From assembly GCF_900113335.1 (NCBI RefSeq), contig NZ_FOOX01000006.1, forward strand, positions 62,001 through 126,000: a stretch of 64,000 nucleotides of DNA, given 5' to 3'. This stretch comes from Desulfotruncus arcticus DSM 17038 (GTDB lineage: Bacteria > Bacillota > Desulfotomaculia > Desulfotomaculales > Desulfallaceae). Positions 31,494 to 40,852 of this stretch are shown here, in pieces (the stretch's first letter is position 1; every line of letters starts with the position of its first letter). The notes below the pieces were generated by a model. The model was not told the origin of the DNA, ran no database searches, and saw only the letters and a program-made list of their open reading frames with translations. A program made the position numbers and the translations under genes.

Positions 31494-34060
31494 GCCTGAT
31501 CACCCCCGTAAGCCACTGTAGGCGGCAGCATGTAAAAGCCCGTACCTTTGCCGGGGTCGCCGCCGGTAACCCGCAGCGTTATTTCACCATCCGGCAAGGC
31601 GTAATCACCTGTTAAAGTAAAAGTATCCGAACCGGAAAGAGTTTGCCAGGCTTCGTGCCCCGGATGATAGATTTCCAGCACGCCGTCCGGGATCGACGTC
31701 GGTTTCGGGGCCGGCGGCCCCATCCCCTTGCTGCTTCCCTGCACCGGGAGATAAACCATATGCACGGTAACTTCTTTGACACTGGTTTGTGACCCAAACT
31801 GGGGCTTAAACATAAAGCTGATTGAACCGCCCTCCAGGCCCATCAGATTATTGTAGCCGGACCACCCCCTTACCTGGGAGTCAATAACTTCGGGCACCAC
31901 CAGTCCCGCCGGAATATTAAAGCTGCCGGCAGGTATTTCTATTTCCGGTCTAAGCACAAACATGGTCAGGTAGAACGGTGCGCGGGAGATCCCTTTTAGT
32001 CCCGGGTCCCCGGCCGGGCTGTCGCTCCAGGCCAGTACGGTCAGAGGCCAGCCCGTCTCCATGGGGCCGTTCCGCATAACGTTACCCATCCAGTTTTCCA
32101 TTAAATTGGCCCTGCGTTGCTCCTCAACGGTCATTTGCCTGTCCGGAGCAGGCGATGGCATCCCCGGTTGCGGCGGCTGCGGCGGACCGTCCGGATACAT
32201 GAAAACCTGCCAGGAAGAGGGATAACTCGGTCCCGGGTTGCCCTGGGGGTTATATTGCGGAGCTGTGACTTTCATTTCCACCCCGGCTTCGTCACCCGGC
32301 TGCAAATCGCCCACCACCCGGTAATCCGAGCCATAGAAAAATGCAGCGTGATCCAGCTTGAGCCCGGTATCATTTTTAATTTTACCAACTAATTTATTAC
32401 CATCTACCTCTACGGTGGCGCTAAGCCCTTTGGCTATGGCAGCCGCCTGGTCGTCTCTAAAGGAAATGGCCCGCAGATTCCACTGCGAAGCGTCGCTAAA
32501 ACGCACCATCAGGTCGGATCCCCTAATAACGCTGTAAGGCGGGTCTTCATCCTCATTCATCATATCCGGCGGACGCCCGCCCATGGGCTGCACCATAACG
32601 GACCGGTCGGAATCTTTCATTACTGCATCAAAAACCGGTACGGTAGGAGCAAAATAACCCACTGCGGTATAGCCTGCAGGGCTTGTGCCGTCCCGGCTGT
32701 CCAAAACCTGCACCACGTTGACCAAAACCTTGCCGCCGGATTGCAGCATATACCCGTAGACTGCTCCGGCAAAAAGTACAGCCAGCAGCGGCACCGCCAC
32801 CCAGGTGTATTCCGGGCGGCGCATGCGCCTCAGCACAAAAAACACTCCGGGGCCGGCCAACAGCAGAAAGGCCAATAAATACAAACCCACAGGCCGCCAG
32901 CCCGGAAAGGCATTAACCGGCATATTATTGGTGTTTCCCACCAGGCTGCTGAGCTTATAATCATTGCCGGTGTTATAATATTTTTCCTGATCGGTTGGGG
33001 TTAAAAACTTTTGCCATAACGCGTTGCCCATCGCCCCGGCTTGCCAGGGCAATTGATTAGGATCAAAGGTAAATACGGTAATTCCACCGTCCCCCAGGAC
33101 ATACTGCAAACCCAACGGCTTTTCCTTGGGTCCCCAGGGTGTACCGTGGCCGGAGAGAATGGCGGCAGGCGCGGCAGCACCGGGCTCGCTGCTGTTAAGC
33201 CACTGAGCAGCGGCCTGCCAGCCGGACTGCGGCTCAATTTGTTTAACATTGATGTCAATGATGTTGTCCGGCAGGACCGACAGGGACTCGTTAATTTCCA
33301 GCCCCCCGCTTAAAACCAGCTGGCCGCCGCTTTTTACCCACTCCACCAGGGCGCTGCGCTGTTCATCACTGAGGGATAAAGCACCTTTGGCGGTAACCAA
33401 AATTTGATTGAAGGCGTTTAACTCATCTCCCCGGCGGGGGAACAGTTCAGCGGTTAATTCCAACACCATTGGTGACCTGGGCACGCCGTCTGGCATAGTC
33501 ACCCGCACCCGTTCCAGGGCGGCCGGAATCTGCCCCAATACGCCCACCGCCCCAGGCATAGGGCCATTGACTACTGCCGCGGTACTTTTTTGACTAACCC
33601 TGGCGACTTCCTGACTGCCGGCTTTAAAAACAAAATCAGTCCGGCTGTTCGGCCCGTCGGCGGGAAACCACAGCATTACCGTCTTTTCCGCCCCGGCCGG
33701 CAGCGATACCATTTCACCGTAAGCAGACGACGGGAAAAATTTAGACGGCTGCTTGGTCCCGGGTGTTGCCCCGGGCTGTGCCGGAAGCGTATACGATTGA
33801 TAATTAATTGCTTCAATCGTGCCGGAAAGATCGTTTTTCCCGGTATTCTTTAGATTAACCACGGCGGGCGCGTACCTGCCCGGCACCACCTTACCCTGCC
33901 AGCCAAGCTCCACCTTGATTTGAACCGGGCTGTCATCCGGCTTGGCCCAGGCCAAACCAGGCGCAATAAGGAACATAAACAATAAAAGGATGGCCGTTAC
34001 CACATGCGGCCACCCGCAAACCTTGGTTTTTAATAAATACCGGCAACTCAACTCATTCAA
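31490..34060 (-). CDS. Large exported/membrane protein heading the MoxR-ABC operon
   Basis: About 856 residues. A signal-like segment (VVTAILLLFMFLIAPGLAWA) is followed by a long beta-rich extracellular part, a GATase1-like stretch (QILVTAKGALSLSDEQRSAL, VEWVKSGGQLVLSGG), and two central membrane helices (VGLYLLAFLLLAGPGVFFVL, TWVAVPLLAVLFAGAVYGYM). A Pro/Met-rich linker and further beta domains follow to the C-terminus. TTG 34060 (after GGGGGTG) is preferred over GTG 34108, which has only a poorly spaced site. Overlaps the ATPase gene by 4 bp. Layout resembles the periplasmic-plus-membrane proteins next to GldA/F-type exporters. Function unknown. Confidence 0.75.
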   Translation of the reverse strand: MNELSCRYLLKTKVCGWPHVVTAILLLFMFLIAPGLAWAKPDDSPVQIKVELGWQGKVVPGRYAPAVVNLKNTGKNDLSGTIEAINYQSYTLPAQPGATPGTKQPSKFFPSSAYGEMVSLPAGAEKTVMLWFPADGPNSRTDFVFKAGSQEVARVSQKSTAAVVNGPMPGAVGVLGQIPAALERVRVTMPDGVPRSPMVLELTAELFPRRGDELNAFNQILVTAKGALSLSDEQRSALVEWVKSGGQLVLSGGLEINESLSVLPDNIIDINVKQIEPQSGWQAAAQWLNSSEPGAAAPAAILSGHGTPWGPKEKPLGLQYVLGDGGITVFTFDPNQLPWQAGAMGNALWQKFLTPTDQEKYYNTGNDYKLSSLVGNTNNMPVNAFPGWRPVGLYLLAFLLLAGPGVFFVLRRMRRPEYTWVAVPLLAVLFAGAVYGYMLQSGGKVLVNVVQVLDSRDGTSPAGYTAVGYFAPTVPVFDAVMKDSDRSVMVQPMGGRPPDMMNEDEDPPYSVIRGSDLMVRFSDASQWNLRAISFRDDQAAAIAKGLSATVEVDGNKLVGKIKNDTGLKLDHAAFFYGSDYRVVGDLQPGDEAGVEMKVTAPQYNPQGNPGPSYPSSWQVFMYPDGPPQPPQPGMPSPAPDRQMTVEEQRRANLMENWMGNVMRNGPMETGWPLTVLAWSDSPAGDPGLKGISRAPFYLTMFVLRPEIEIPAGSFNIPAGLVVPEVIDSQVRGWSGYNNLMGLEGGSISFMFKPQFGSQTSVKEVTVHMVYLPVQGSSKGMGPPAPKPTSIPDGVLEIYHPGHEAWQTLSGSDTFTLTGDYALPDGEITLRVTGGDPGKGTGFYMLPPTVAYGGDQA

Positions 34061-34230
34061 ACACACACACCCCCGGAGCTTTGTTCTATAACAAATGACG
34101 TTAATCACTACCTTTTAGTTCCTGGAAAGATAAAATTTTTCACGAAAATTAATAAAAAAATATACCATAATAATCGGATGCAAAATAACCAGTTTTAATA
34201 ACCACTATTTATGGATAAGTCAGCGCAAAC

Positions 34231-34257
34231 AAAAATGCAGCTCTTCTAAAGCTGCAT
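34231..34257 (-). terminator. Terminator after the DUF3231 pair
   Basis: ATGCAGC-TTTAGAAGA-GCTGCAT followed by TTTTTG on the minus strand, 87 bp past the stop at 34344. The other bases of 34061-34343 hold the AT-rich promoter region of the MoxR operon. Confidence 0.78.
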
Positions 34258-34343
34258 CAGAATTATTCCATTTAGCTGCGTAAGTGCTTATACTTACTCC
34301 TGCTGTAATGATCCACGCAAACAAAACTGTCTGTCTTGCCCGG

Positions 34344-34865
34344 TTAACTGCTTTTGTAAGTTGGCGGCATAATTATATATGACTTAATTTTACCGTACTC
34401 AATAAATTTATCATATAATTTCAGTTCTTGAATCAAAAAAGCTAAAAATAATCCTCTTATGTCAGGAGATGTGCTATGAATATAGGCCATCATGTGGGTT
34501 GGCAAAAAAGTTTGAATTCCTCTTAAAACCCGTCGATAAATAAACCTATCAGTAATAGCCTCTATATTGCTCGTTGGCTGGGTTTGTTTGGGAGGTCTTA
34601 CCGGCAACGGTATCCCATATGCCATCATTTCTTTTTCCAATTTGGAAACATGTTCACCAAGGGTTTTTTTCCCTAAAGCAATAATCAGCTTTAAATCCGA
34701 ATCACTAGCAAATGCTTCCATAAAATTCGTTAAATGAATGACATTATATCTTTGCACCAAATGATTCCAAAGGTGAAAAACCTCGCTAACACTTATATCT
34801 TTTTGTTTTTCCCTGGTAGACATGGTTTGTTTGGTTATTTTTTGCATTTGCTTCAATATTTCCAA
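34344..34865 (-). CDS. DUF3231 family protein, copy 2
   Basis: The 173-residue protein has SVSEVFHLWNHLVQRYNVIH, LEKEMMAYGIPLPVRPP, RFIYRRVLRGIQTFLPTHMM and the closing ELKLYDKFIEYGKIKSYIIM. The family is a four-helix ferritin-like fold common in spore formers. TTG 34865 follows AAAGGAGCG. It lies 43 bp after copy 1 and is cotranscribed. A third relative, broken by a TAG, is at 19683-20189. Confidence 0.8.
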   Translation of the reverse strand: MEILKQMQKITKQTMSTREKQKDISVSEVFHLWNHLVQRYNVIHLTNFMEAFASDSDLKLIIALGKKTLGEHVSKLEKEMMAYGIPLPVRPPKQTQPTSNIEAITDRFIYRRVLRGIQTFLPTHMMAYIHSTSPDIRGLFLAFLIQELKLYDKFIEYGKIKSYIIMPPTYKSS

Positions 34866-34908
34866 AATGTCTACGCTCCTTTAAGCAATTTGCAAACACC
34901 GGTGGCGG

Positions 34909-35436
34909 CTATGCATTATAAACAGGCGGCGGGTTGAAATAACCCTTTAATTTACCATACTCAATAAGCAATTCATGCACTTCCATCGTTAATAATAAGT
35001 GGTTTTTAATTGTTTTGATAACTTTTGGTGAACTGCCTTGCATATAACCACTGGCAAGGATGGGAAAGAAGGATTGAACACTTTCAAATAAACTCTGGTA
35101 AATATCCTTATCAGTAATATGCTGCAAACTAATGGTTGTATTAACACCGGCAGGCGGTCTGGCTGGAAATGGTACACCATAATTGGTCATTATTTTCTCC
35201 ATGTCGACGATACCTGTTTGAAGAACATCTACGACTTTACCCGAAATATACCTCAAGTCAACATCATCAATAAAATTTTCGCTGATTTGGATATTCTCCA
35301 ACATATCTAATTTTGCCACCATGATTTCCCAAATATAGAATACCTCACTGACATTAATGAATTGCTGTTTTTCTTTGGTTGATTTACCTATTTCTTTTAT
35401 CTTTTGGAGCTTATCCATTATATCTGCCAAAATCAT
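34909..35436 (-). CDS. DUF3231 family protein, copy 1
   Basis: The 175-residue protein follows the same plan as its neighbour: FINVSEVFYIWEIMVAKLDM, MEKIMTNYGVPFPARPP, DIYQSLFESVQSFFPILASG and EVHELLIEYGKLKGYFNPPP. Sequence identity to copy 2 looks moderate, so an old duplication. ATG 35436 follows GGGAAGGTA closely; ATG 35418 is an alternative. First of the pair. Confidence 0.8.
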   Translation of the reverse strand: MILADIMDKLQKIKEIGKSTKEKQQFINVSEVFYIWEIMVAKLDMLENIQISENFIDDVDLRYISGKVVDVLQTGIVDMEKIMTNYGVPFPARPPAGVNTTISLQHITDKDIYQSLFESVQSFFPILASGYMQGSSPKVIKTIKNHLLLTMEVHELLIEYGKLKGYFNPPPVYNA

Positions 35437-35460
35437 TACCTTCCCGCTGGCTTAGTTTTT

Positions 35461-35585
35461 ATCTTCGCACAGCCTGTAAAACCCCGCCCTCTTAGGTCGG
35501 AGATTAACAGGCTGTAAGCTTGAAATAAGTGCGACTAAGGTTCAGATGGGGTCAAAAACTCCACCTGAACCAAGTCTTCTTTATT
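35461..35585 (-). repeat. Dispersed repeat family 1, copy 2
   Basis: On the plus strand as written: ATCTTCGCACAGCCTGTAAA, a GC hairpin around CTCTTAGGTCGG, ACAGGCTGTAAGCTTGAAAT, GCGACTAAGGTTCAGATGGG and CCACCTGAACCAAGTCTTCT. It is the best-preserved match to copy 1 (7231-7354, opposite strand). The strand given here is arbitrary; the element has no gene. Confidence 0.85.
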
Positions 35586-35665
35586 ATAGTTGACGTATTT
35601 ATAATAAAATATGTGAATATTATTAATCCGAGACCGCCTGGTATAAAAAGCAAGAGGTATAAAAT

Positions 35666-36118
35666 TCATACTTTTAACTTATTATCCATCCAACGTAACA
35701 TTTGAGCCAATACCAACCCGTATATCGCTACCGTAACAATATTGGAAAAAACCGTATCAGCTTTAACTGGAGCCAAAGGTGTAACCTTAAACATATAAAT
35801 AACAGCATTGGCAAAAAACCATATAAATATTGAGAAAATTGCGCCTTTCATAAGATAATACCTACTGGTAACAAGTGGGACGAAATAAGCAAACAAAATC
35901 CCCACGACCCCGGAAAAAAATATTTGTAACATTAAAGCCAAAAAAACTTCGGTAAGAGCAGTAGCTCTGTAACCAAAAATTAATACAGAAGCCCATTCCC
36001 AGTACGATAGCTCCGTTATCTTCAAGATAAAAGAAAGGTATTCCAATATATCCATAACAATTCCCGCACTAATCCCAGCAATAAATCCCCTGATAAACCT
36101 GTCTTCTAGATTCATCAT
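35666..36118 (-). CDS. Hypothetical membrane protein with four helices
   Basis: The 150-residue protein has four membrane segments: FIRGFIAGISAGIVMDILEY, ALTEVFLALMLQIFFSGVVG (continuing to LFAYFV), MKGAIFSIFIWFFANAVIYM and NIVTVAIYGLVLAQML. It is similar in layout to small YqhR-like membrane proteins of spore formers, but I cannot assign it with confidence. ATG 36118 follows TAGGAGGTTTC. It is a single gene between a repeat and the tRNA cluster. Confidence 0.65.
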   Translation of the reverse strand: MMNLEDRFIRGFIAGISAGIVMDILEYLSFILKITELSYWEWASVLIFGYRATALTEVFLALMLQIFFSGVVGILFAYFVPLVTSRYYLMKGAIFSIFIWFFANAVIYMFKVTPLAPVKADTVFSNIVTVAIYGLVLAQMLRWMDNKLKV

Positions 36119-36205
36119 ATTCTGAAACCTCCTAAATTTGTTAACTAGTTTTCCTTTATTAGGTAGTTTATATTCAGAACATATGGCCTAAATTTAAATA
36201 AAGAA

Positions 36206-36239
36206 AACCAGCAACCGCAAAGTATTGCGATTACTGGTT
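36206..36239 (-). terminator. Terminator of the tRNA cluster
   Basis: AACCAGTAATCGCA...TGCGGTTGCTGGTT with a 14-bp stem (one wobble), followed by TTCTTT on the minus strand, 4 bp after tRNA-Trp. Confidence 0.75.
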
Positions 36240-36243
36240 TCTC

Positions 36244-36319
36244 TGGCAGGGGAGACAGGACTTGAACCCGCAGCATTCGGTTTTGGAGACCGACGCTCTA
36301 CCAATTGAGCTACTCCCCT
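36244..36319 (-). tRNA. tRNA-Trp (CCA anticodon)
   Basis: A 76-nt cloverleaf with acceptor AGGGGAG/CTCCCCT, D-arm GCTCAATTGGTAGAGC, anticodon arm CGGTCTCCAAAACCG giving CCA, T-arm CGGGTTCAAGTCCTG and an encoded CCA end. Last of three tRNAs. Confidence 0.95.
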
Positions 36320-36333
36320 ATATATTGAACGAT

Positions 36334-36408
36334 TGGAGCGGAAGACGGGATTCGAACCCGCGGCCCTCGCCTTGGCAAGGCGATGCTCTACCACTGAGCT
36401 ACTTCCGC
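36334..36408 (-). tRNA. tRNA-Gly (GCC anticodon)
   Basis: A 75-nt cloverleaf with acceptor GCGGAAG/CTTCCGC, D-arm GCTCAGTGGTAGAGC, anticodon arm CGCCTTGCCAAGGCG giving GCC, T-arm CGGGTTCGAATCCCG and encoded CCA. Confidence 0.96.
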
Positions 36409-36410
36409 AT

Positions 36411-36498
36411 TGGTGCGGTCGAGAGGATTTGAACCTCCACGGTCTTGCGACCACTAGAACCTGAATCTAGCGCGTCTGCCAATTCCGCCACGACCGCA
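36411..36498 (-). tRNA. tRNA-Leu (CAG anticodon)
   Basis: An 88-nt class II tRNA with acceptor TGCGGTC/GACCGCA, anticodon arm CTAGATTCAGGTTCTAG giving CAG, long variable arm TGGTCGCAAGACCG, T-arm GGAGGTTCAAATCCTC and encoded CCA. Two bases separate it from tRNA-Gly. Confidence 0.95.
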
Positions 36499-36619
36499 TA
36501 ATTACTTATGGCCAGATAAGATTGTAAGATGCATTGCTTATTATGTTTTATCTTAGCCACCGGAATTACATTTTAACACCCCTAACCTAGCAAAATCAAG
36601 TGCCAATTTGAGGTTTTTA

Positions 36620-36659
36620 AAAAGCACTGCCTCTCATTTGTTTGAAAAGCAGTGCTTTT
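36620..36659 (-). terminator. Terminator of ileS
   Basis: AAAAGCACTGC...GCAGTGCTTTT, an 11-bp perfect stem 18 bp past the ileS stop, with T-runs on both strands. Confidence 0.88.
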
Positions 36660-36676
36660 AATGCTATAGCCTGTTG

Positions 36677-39463
36677 TTATATCGCTTCAACTACCAAAGC
36701 GCAGCGGGGGCATACTTCAGGATGCTGTTCGTCCCGGCCAACTTCTTCGTGGTACATCCAACAGCGGGCGCACTTGGTTCCGGCAGCCCGGGATACTCCC
36801 ACCGCCAAACCGGGTACATCTTCCACCGCTAAGGTATCTACGGTTTTCTCCGCCAGTTGGTGCGTAGTAACACCGGACACAATGAACAGCACTGAAAGTT
36901 CTTCACTAAACGTCTTTAGAAATTCAGACAAATTATCATCTACATAAAGGTGAATCCGGGCCTCCAGGGAATTGCCGATTACTTTTTCCTGGCGGGCTTT
37001 TTCCAGAGCCCGGTTGACCACGCCGCGGATTTTCATCAGGCGCCCCCATTTTTCTTCAAGGGCGGCGTCCATGTACCGATCATCAGGCTCCGGCATATCG
37101 GCAAGCTGCACGCTATCCGGGGCATCATCGCCTTTAGGCAGGTAACGCCAGATTTCCTCGGTGGTAAAGGTCAATACCGGCGCCAAAAGACGTACCAGTG
37201 CCTGCAGCGATTCATACATAACCGTCTGGGACGAACGCCTGACGAGAGCATCTGCTTTTTCGCAATACAGCCGGTCTTTAATAATATCCAGATACTGGGC
37301 ACTCATATCCACAGTACAGAAGTTGTGGATGGCATGATACACCGTATGAAACTCATAGTTGCGGTAAGCAGCCAGCACCTTTTCAATCAGCCGGTGCAGC
37401 CTCAGCATGGCCCAGCGGTCGATTTCCGGCATTTTTTCATAAGGTACGGAGTCCCTGGCGGGATCAAAGTCATAGATATTACCCAGCATAAACCTGCTGG
37501 TATTTCTGATTTTGCGGTAAGATTCGGTAAGCTGCTTTAAAATGCTCTGGGATACCGCCAGGTCCCCCCGGTAATCTGCGGAGGATACCCACAAACGCAG
37601 AATATCCGCACCCATTTGTTTAATAACTTTAAGCGGGTCAACTACGTTGCCCAGCGATTTGCTCATTTTGCGGCCGTTTTCATCAACCACAAACCCGTGG
37701 GTAAGCACAGCCCGGTACGGAGCCCGGCCACTTACAGCCACCGCTGTGTTTAATGAAGAGTTGAACCAGCCACGGTGCTGGTCGCTGCCTTCCAGGTACA
37801 GGTCGGCAGGCCAGGTCAGGTCAGGCCAGATTTCCGGTTCATCGAGCACGGCCAGGTGACTTGAGCCGCTGTCGAACCAAACGTCCATGATATCGGTTTC
37901 TTTGGTAAATTCCCGGGAGCCGCATTCGGGACAGGTCAGGCCCTCCGGTATCAGGGCTGCGGCTTCGCGGGCAAACCAGACGTCGGAGCCATACTCCTTG
38001 AATAGCTTTTGCAGGTGGCTGATAGTCTGGTCATTGATTATTTCCTTGCCGCAGGCTTTACAATAGAAAATAGGAATGGGAACACCCCAGGTCCTCTGAC
38101 GCGATACGCACCAGTCACCCCGGTTGGCTACCATGTTATGGATCCTGTCTCTGCCCCAGGCGGGGATCCAACGCACATCGTCAATAGCATCCAGCGCAGC
38201 CTGCCGGAACCCCTCAATGGATGCAAACCACTGCTCGGTAGCCCGGAAAAAGACCGGCTGCTTGCAGCGCCAGCAGTGGGGATACTGATGGCTGATTTTG
38301 TCCGCTTTCATCAATGCCCCTGTTTCGCGCAGGGTTTCCAGAATATTCTTATTGGCTTCGTGGTAAATTTGCCCGGCAAACTGACCGGCTTCAGCGGTAA
38401 ACCGCCCCCTGCCGTCCACAGGGGAAAGAATGGGCAGGTCGTACTTCAACCCCACCAGATAGTCCTCGTGGCCGTGCCCGGGAGCAGTGTGCACACAGCC
38501 GGTTCCGGCTTCCAGCGTGACATGATCGCCCAGAATGACCAGCGCATCCCTGTCGATAAATGGGTGACCGCATACTACCCGTTCAAGATCGGCCCCCTTA
38601 AATCGTTGCAAAATATTACCTTCCGCGAGGCCGGTTTCCTTCAGGAATGAATCTTTTAATTCCTTAGCTACAAGATATTTTTCATTGCCGCACTGCATTA
38701 AAATATACTCAAACTCAGGGTGCAGGGTAACGGCCAGATTGGCCACCAGCGTCCAGGGCGTGGTGGTCCAGATAACTACATAAGTATTTTGTTCCGGTAT
38801 GATACCTTTGCCGTCCCGCACGGGGAACTTGACGAAAATTGAAGGCGATTTCTTGTCAGCATACTCAACTTCTGCTTCGGCCAGCGCTGTTTCACAGGTG
38901 GCGCACCAGTAAACCGGTTTAAGGCCTTTATAAATATAACCCCGCTTGGCCATCTCGCCGAAAACGCCAATCTGTCTGGCCTCAAAGTGCGGCATCAGGG
39001 TAAAATAAGGGTGATCCCAGTCGCCGCGCACACCCAGCCGTTTAAATTCCTCCCGCTGAATATCTACAAACTGTAATGCATAATCTTTGCATTTGTTTCT
39101 GAACTCTACGATATCAATGGCATGGCGGTTAATACCCATGTTCTTGATGGCCTGCTGCTCAATTGGCAGCCCGTGTGTATCCCATCCCGGCACATATGGC
39201 GCATCGTATCCGGTCATGGAGTGGAATTTAACCACTATGTCTTTAAGCACCTTATTTAAAGTGTGCCCCAGGTGAATATGCCCGTTGGCATATGGCGGTC
39301 CGTCGTGCAGGATAAATTTGGGTCTGCCGCTGTTCTTTTGCTGCACTTTGCGGTAAATATCAGTTTCGTCCCAGAACTGCATAATTTCCGGCTCACGCTG
39401 GGGTAGGTTGCCCCGCATGGGGAAGTCGGTTTTAGGTAAGTTTAATGATTTTCCATAATCCAT
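36677..39463 (-). CDS. ileS: Isoleucyl-tRNA synthetase
   Basis: The 928-residue class I enzyme charges tRNA-Ile. HIGH-type motif GPPYANGHIHLGH lies near residue 55, the CP1 editing region (WTTTPWTLVANLAV, GCVHTAPGHGHEDY) is intact, the KMSKS motif is in ENGRKMSKSLGN, and the C-terminal zinc site has CARCWMYHEEVG ... CPRC. ATG 39463 (MDYGKSLNLPKTDFPM) follows GAGGTG and matches the usual N-terminus; an upstream frame extension lacks family similarity. A T-box leader controls it. Confidence 0.97.
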   Translation of the reverse strand: MDYGKSLNLPKTDFPMRGNLPQREPEIMQFWDETDIYRKVQQKNSGRPKFILHDGPPYANGHIHLGHTLNKVLKDIVVKFHSMTGYDAPYVPGWDTHGLPIEQQAIKNMGINRHAIDIVEFRNKCKDYALQFVDIQREEFKRLGVRGDWDHPYFTLMPHFEARQIGVFGEMAKRGYIYKGLKPVYWCATCETALAEAEVEYADKKSPSIFVKFPVRDGKGIIPEQNTYVVIWTTTPWTLVANLAVTLHPEFEYILMQCGNEKYLVAKELKDSFLKETGLAEGNILQRFKGADLERVVCGHPFIDRDALVILGDHVTLEAGTGCVHTAPGHGHEDYLVGLKYDLPILSPVDGRGRFTAEAGQFAGQIYHEANKNILETLRETGALMKADKISHQYPHCWRCKQPVFFRATEQWFASIEGFRQAALDAIDDVRWIPAWGRDRIHNMVANRGDWCVSRQRTWGVPIPIFYCKACGKEIINDQTISHLQKLFKEYGSDVWFAREAAALIPEGLTCPECGSREFTKETDIMDVWFDSGSSHLAVLDEPEIWPDLTWPADLYLEGSDQHRGWFNSSLNTAVAVSGRAPYRAVLTHGFVVDENGRKMSKSLGNVVDPLKVIKQMGADILRLWVSSADYRGDLAVSQSILKQLTESYRKIRNTSRFMLGNIYDFDPARDSVPYEKMPEIDRWAMLRLHRLIEKVLAAYRNYEFHTVYHAIHNFCTVDMSAQYLDIIKDRLYCEKADALVRRSSQTVMYESLQALVRLLAPVLTFTTEEIWRYLPKGDDAPDSVQLADMPEPDDRYMDAALEEKWGRLMKIRGVVNRALEKARQEKVIGNSLEARIHLYVDDNLSEFLKTFSEELSVLFIVSGVTTHQLAEKTVDTLAVEDVPGLAVGVSRAAGTKCARCWMYHEEVGRDEQHPEVCPRCALVVEAI

Positions 39464-39569
39464 TTTGTTGATGACACCTCTATCTTTACTTTTCGTGAGA
39501 ATGTTCGAAAAATCTACGCAGGATCCATTTCGAACACTCCTTTTAATGAAAATATAAAACAATATAAAA

Positions 39570-39804
39570 AACCGCCCCGTAAGGGACGGATTCTTTTCCG
39601 CGGTACCACCCTAATAGAAACCGGTATAACCGGCTTCCACTTGAAACCATTAACGGCGGTTAACCGGACGAACTTAATTTCCCTCAGGATTTCAGACGCC
39701 GCCTCCCGGGTGATCTTGGAGCGTTTAACTGTACCCGGCTCACAGCTTTCCCGGGCTCTCTGAACAGCTTAAAACGCCTACTCTTCCCATTCACTGGCTT
39801 TACA
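39570..39804 (-). promoter_or_regulatory. T-box riboswitch of ileS
   Basis: On the minus strand: stem I start GCCAGTGAATGGGAAGAGTA, the T-box GGGTGGTACCGCGG (39604-39617 region) and a terminator CCGTCCC-TTAC-GGGGCGG with T-run (39572-39589). T-boxes bind uncharged tRNA and let transcription continue when it accumulates. An ATC triplet in CTGAAATCCTGAG is a candidate isoleucine specifier; I did not fold stem I to confirm. Confidence 0.93.
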
Positions 39805-39812
39805 ATTACATT

Positions 39813-39841
39813 ATTATATATATTAATTGGATTTCAGTCAA
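39813..39841 (-). promoter_or_regulatory. Sigma-A promoter of the T-box/ileS transcript
   Basis: TTGACT, 17 bp, TATAAT on the minus strand. The -35 box overlaps the last codon of the DUF167 gene. Confidence 0.8.
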
Positions 39842-40125
39842 CCACCGAGCTTTTTTAGTACAGCATCTGCTGATATTCCCTCAATCCTGATTGTTTTGTT
39901 TCTGCCCGTCTGCCCCTGGGTTATTTCCACCCTGCTTTTGGCAATACCCAGAAGCCCGGCTAAAAATTCGCAGCAAGCTTTATTGGCTTCCCCTTCCACC
40001 GGCGGAGCGGTCAGCCGCAGTTTAACCGCACCTTCCATAAAGCCCGCCACCTGATTCTTTGAAGCCCTGGGCTGTACTTTAACCCTGATACTTACACCCC
40101 GGCCGTCATCTTTAATATCCAACAT
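39838..40125 (-). CDS. DUF167 (YggU) family protein
   Basis: The 95-residue protein has the family pattern VSIRVKVQPRASKNQVAGF, LRLTAPPVEGEANKACCEFL, AGLLGIAKSRVEITQGQTGR, NKTIRIEG. Function is unknown; the small alpha/beta fold is widely conserved near yggT and proC. Here it closes the division-gene block just before ileS. Confidence 0.9.
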   Translation of the reverse strand: MLDIKDDGRGVSIRVKVQPRASKNQVAGFMEGAVKLRLTAPPVEGEANKACCEFLAGLLGIAKSRVEITQGQTGRNKTIRIEGISADAVLKKLGG

Positions 40126-40178
40126 GTGTCAACCAACCTATTTCTCTTTATGGGAGCTACTCAAAAAAAGGTTTTAAG

Positions 40179-40829
40179 CTACTTGTTTTCATCATCAACT
40201 GCGTCGTCAATACCGGTCTCCCGGTTTTTCCGGCTGTCCTCGTTCGATACCACTGCATTCTCTATTGACGCAGCCGCCTGGAATAAACCCAAACCTGCCT
40301 CGGCTAAAAGCTCCTGGGCCTCATTTTGCTGGCCATCCAGCAGTTCCAACTGGGCTTCCAGAAAGGAACGGAATTTAACTCTAAATACGCTGGTCTGTTT
40401 TTCCAGAAAGCGATACTCGTCCAGCAAAGTTTGGACACGTTCTTCCGCCTCTTTGATCCTGAACCGTGCCCGCTCCCGGGCTTCCTGCAGGGCTTGTCCA
40501 GCCTTGGACTCAGCCTCACCAATGATTTTCTCCGCGTTAAGGCGCGCGTCCTCCGCGATCATGTCTGCCTGCTGGCGGGCGTTGCGTGTCAGGTCATCTG
40601 CATTTTTCTGAGCCATAATTACGGCGTCCTTAATTATTTTTTCCATCTCCAGATAGCGCGCTTTGGCTGTCTCGCTGGCCTCAAGTTTTTCTTTGAGGGA
40701 CTGATTTTCAATATACAATAACTCATAGTCACGTACCAACTGGTCCAGAAACTGATCCACTTCATCTTGGTTGTAACCGCGAAATGCCCGTTTAAATTCT
40801 TTCTTCTGAATATCCAGGGGGGTAAGCAC
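40179..40829 (-). CDS. divIVA: DivIVA-family cell division/polarity protein
   Basis: The N-terminus [20 protein letters not shown] then [18 protein letters not shown] is the DivIVA membrane-binding domain that senses curved membrane at septum and poles. A long coiled coil of about 130 residues rich in Ala/Glu/Arg follows. GTG 40829 is chosen: ATGGAGGTG is ahead, and this start gives the usual first residues. About 216 residues, longer than the Bacillus protein (164), as in many clostridia. A dispersed repeat lies between this gene and ylmH. Confidence 0.9.
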   Translation of the reverse strand: MLTPLDIQKKEFKRAFRGYNQDEVDQFLDQLVRDYELLYIENQSLKEKLEASETAKARYLEMEKIIKDAVIMAQKNADDLTRNARQQADMIAEDARLNAEKIIGEAESKAGQALQEARERARFRIKEAEERVQTLLDEYRFLEKQTSVFRVKFRSFLEAQLELLDGQQNEAQELLAEAGLGLFQAAASIENAVVSNEDSRKNRETGIDDAVDDENK

Positions 40830-40852
40830 CGGACCACACCTCCATTTTATAT

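Noticed and set aside
36194..36454. Minus-strand frame of 86 codons
   Set aside because: It runs across tRNA-Trp, tRNA-Gly and part of tRNA-Leu. The translation (VAQLVERRSPKPNAAG-type) is the well-known artefact of tRNA genes.
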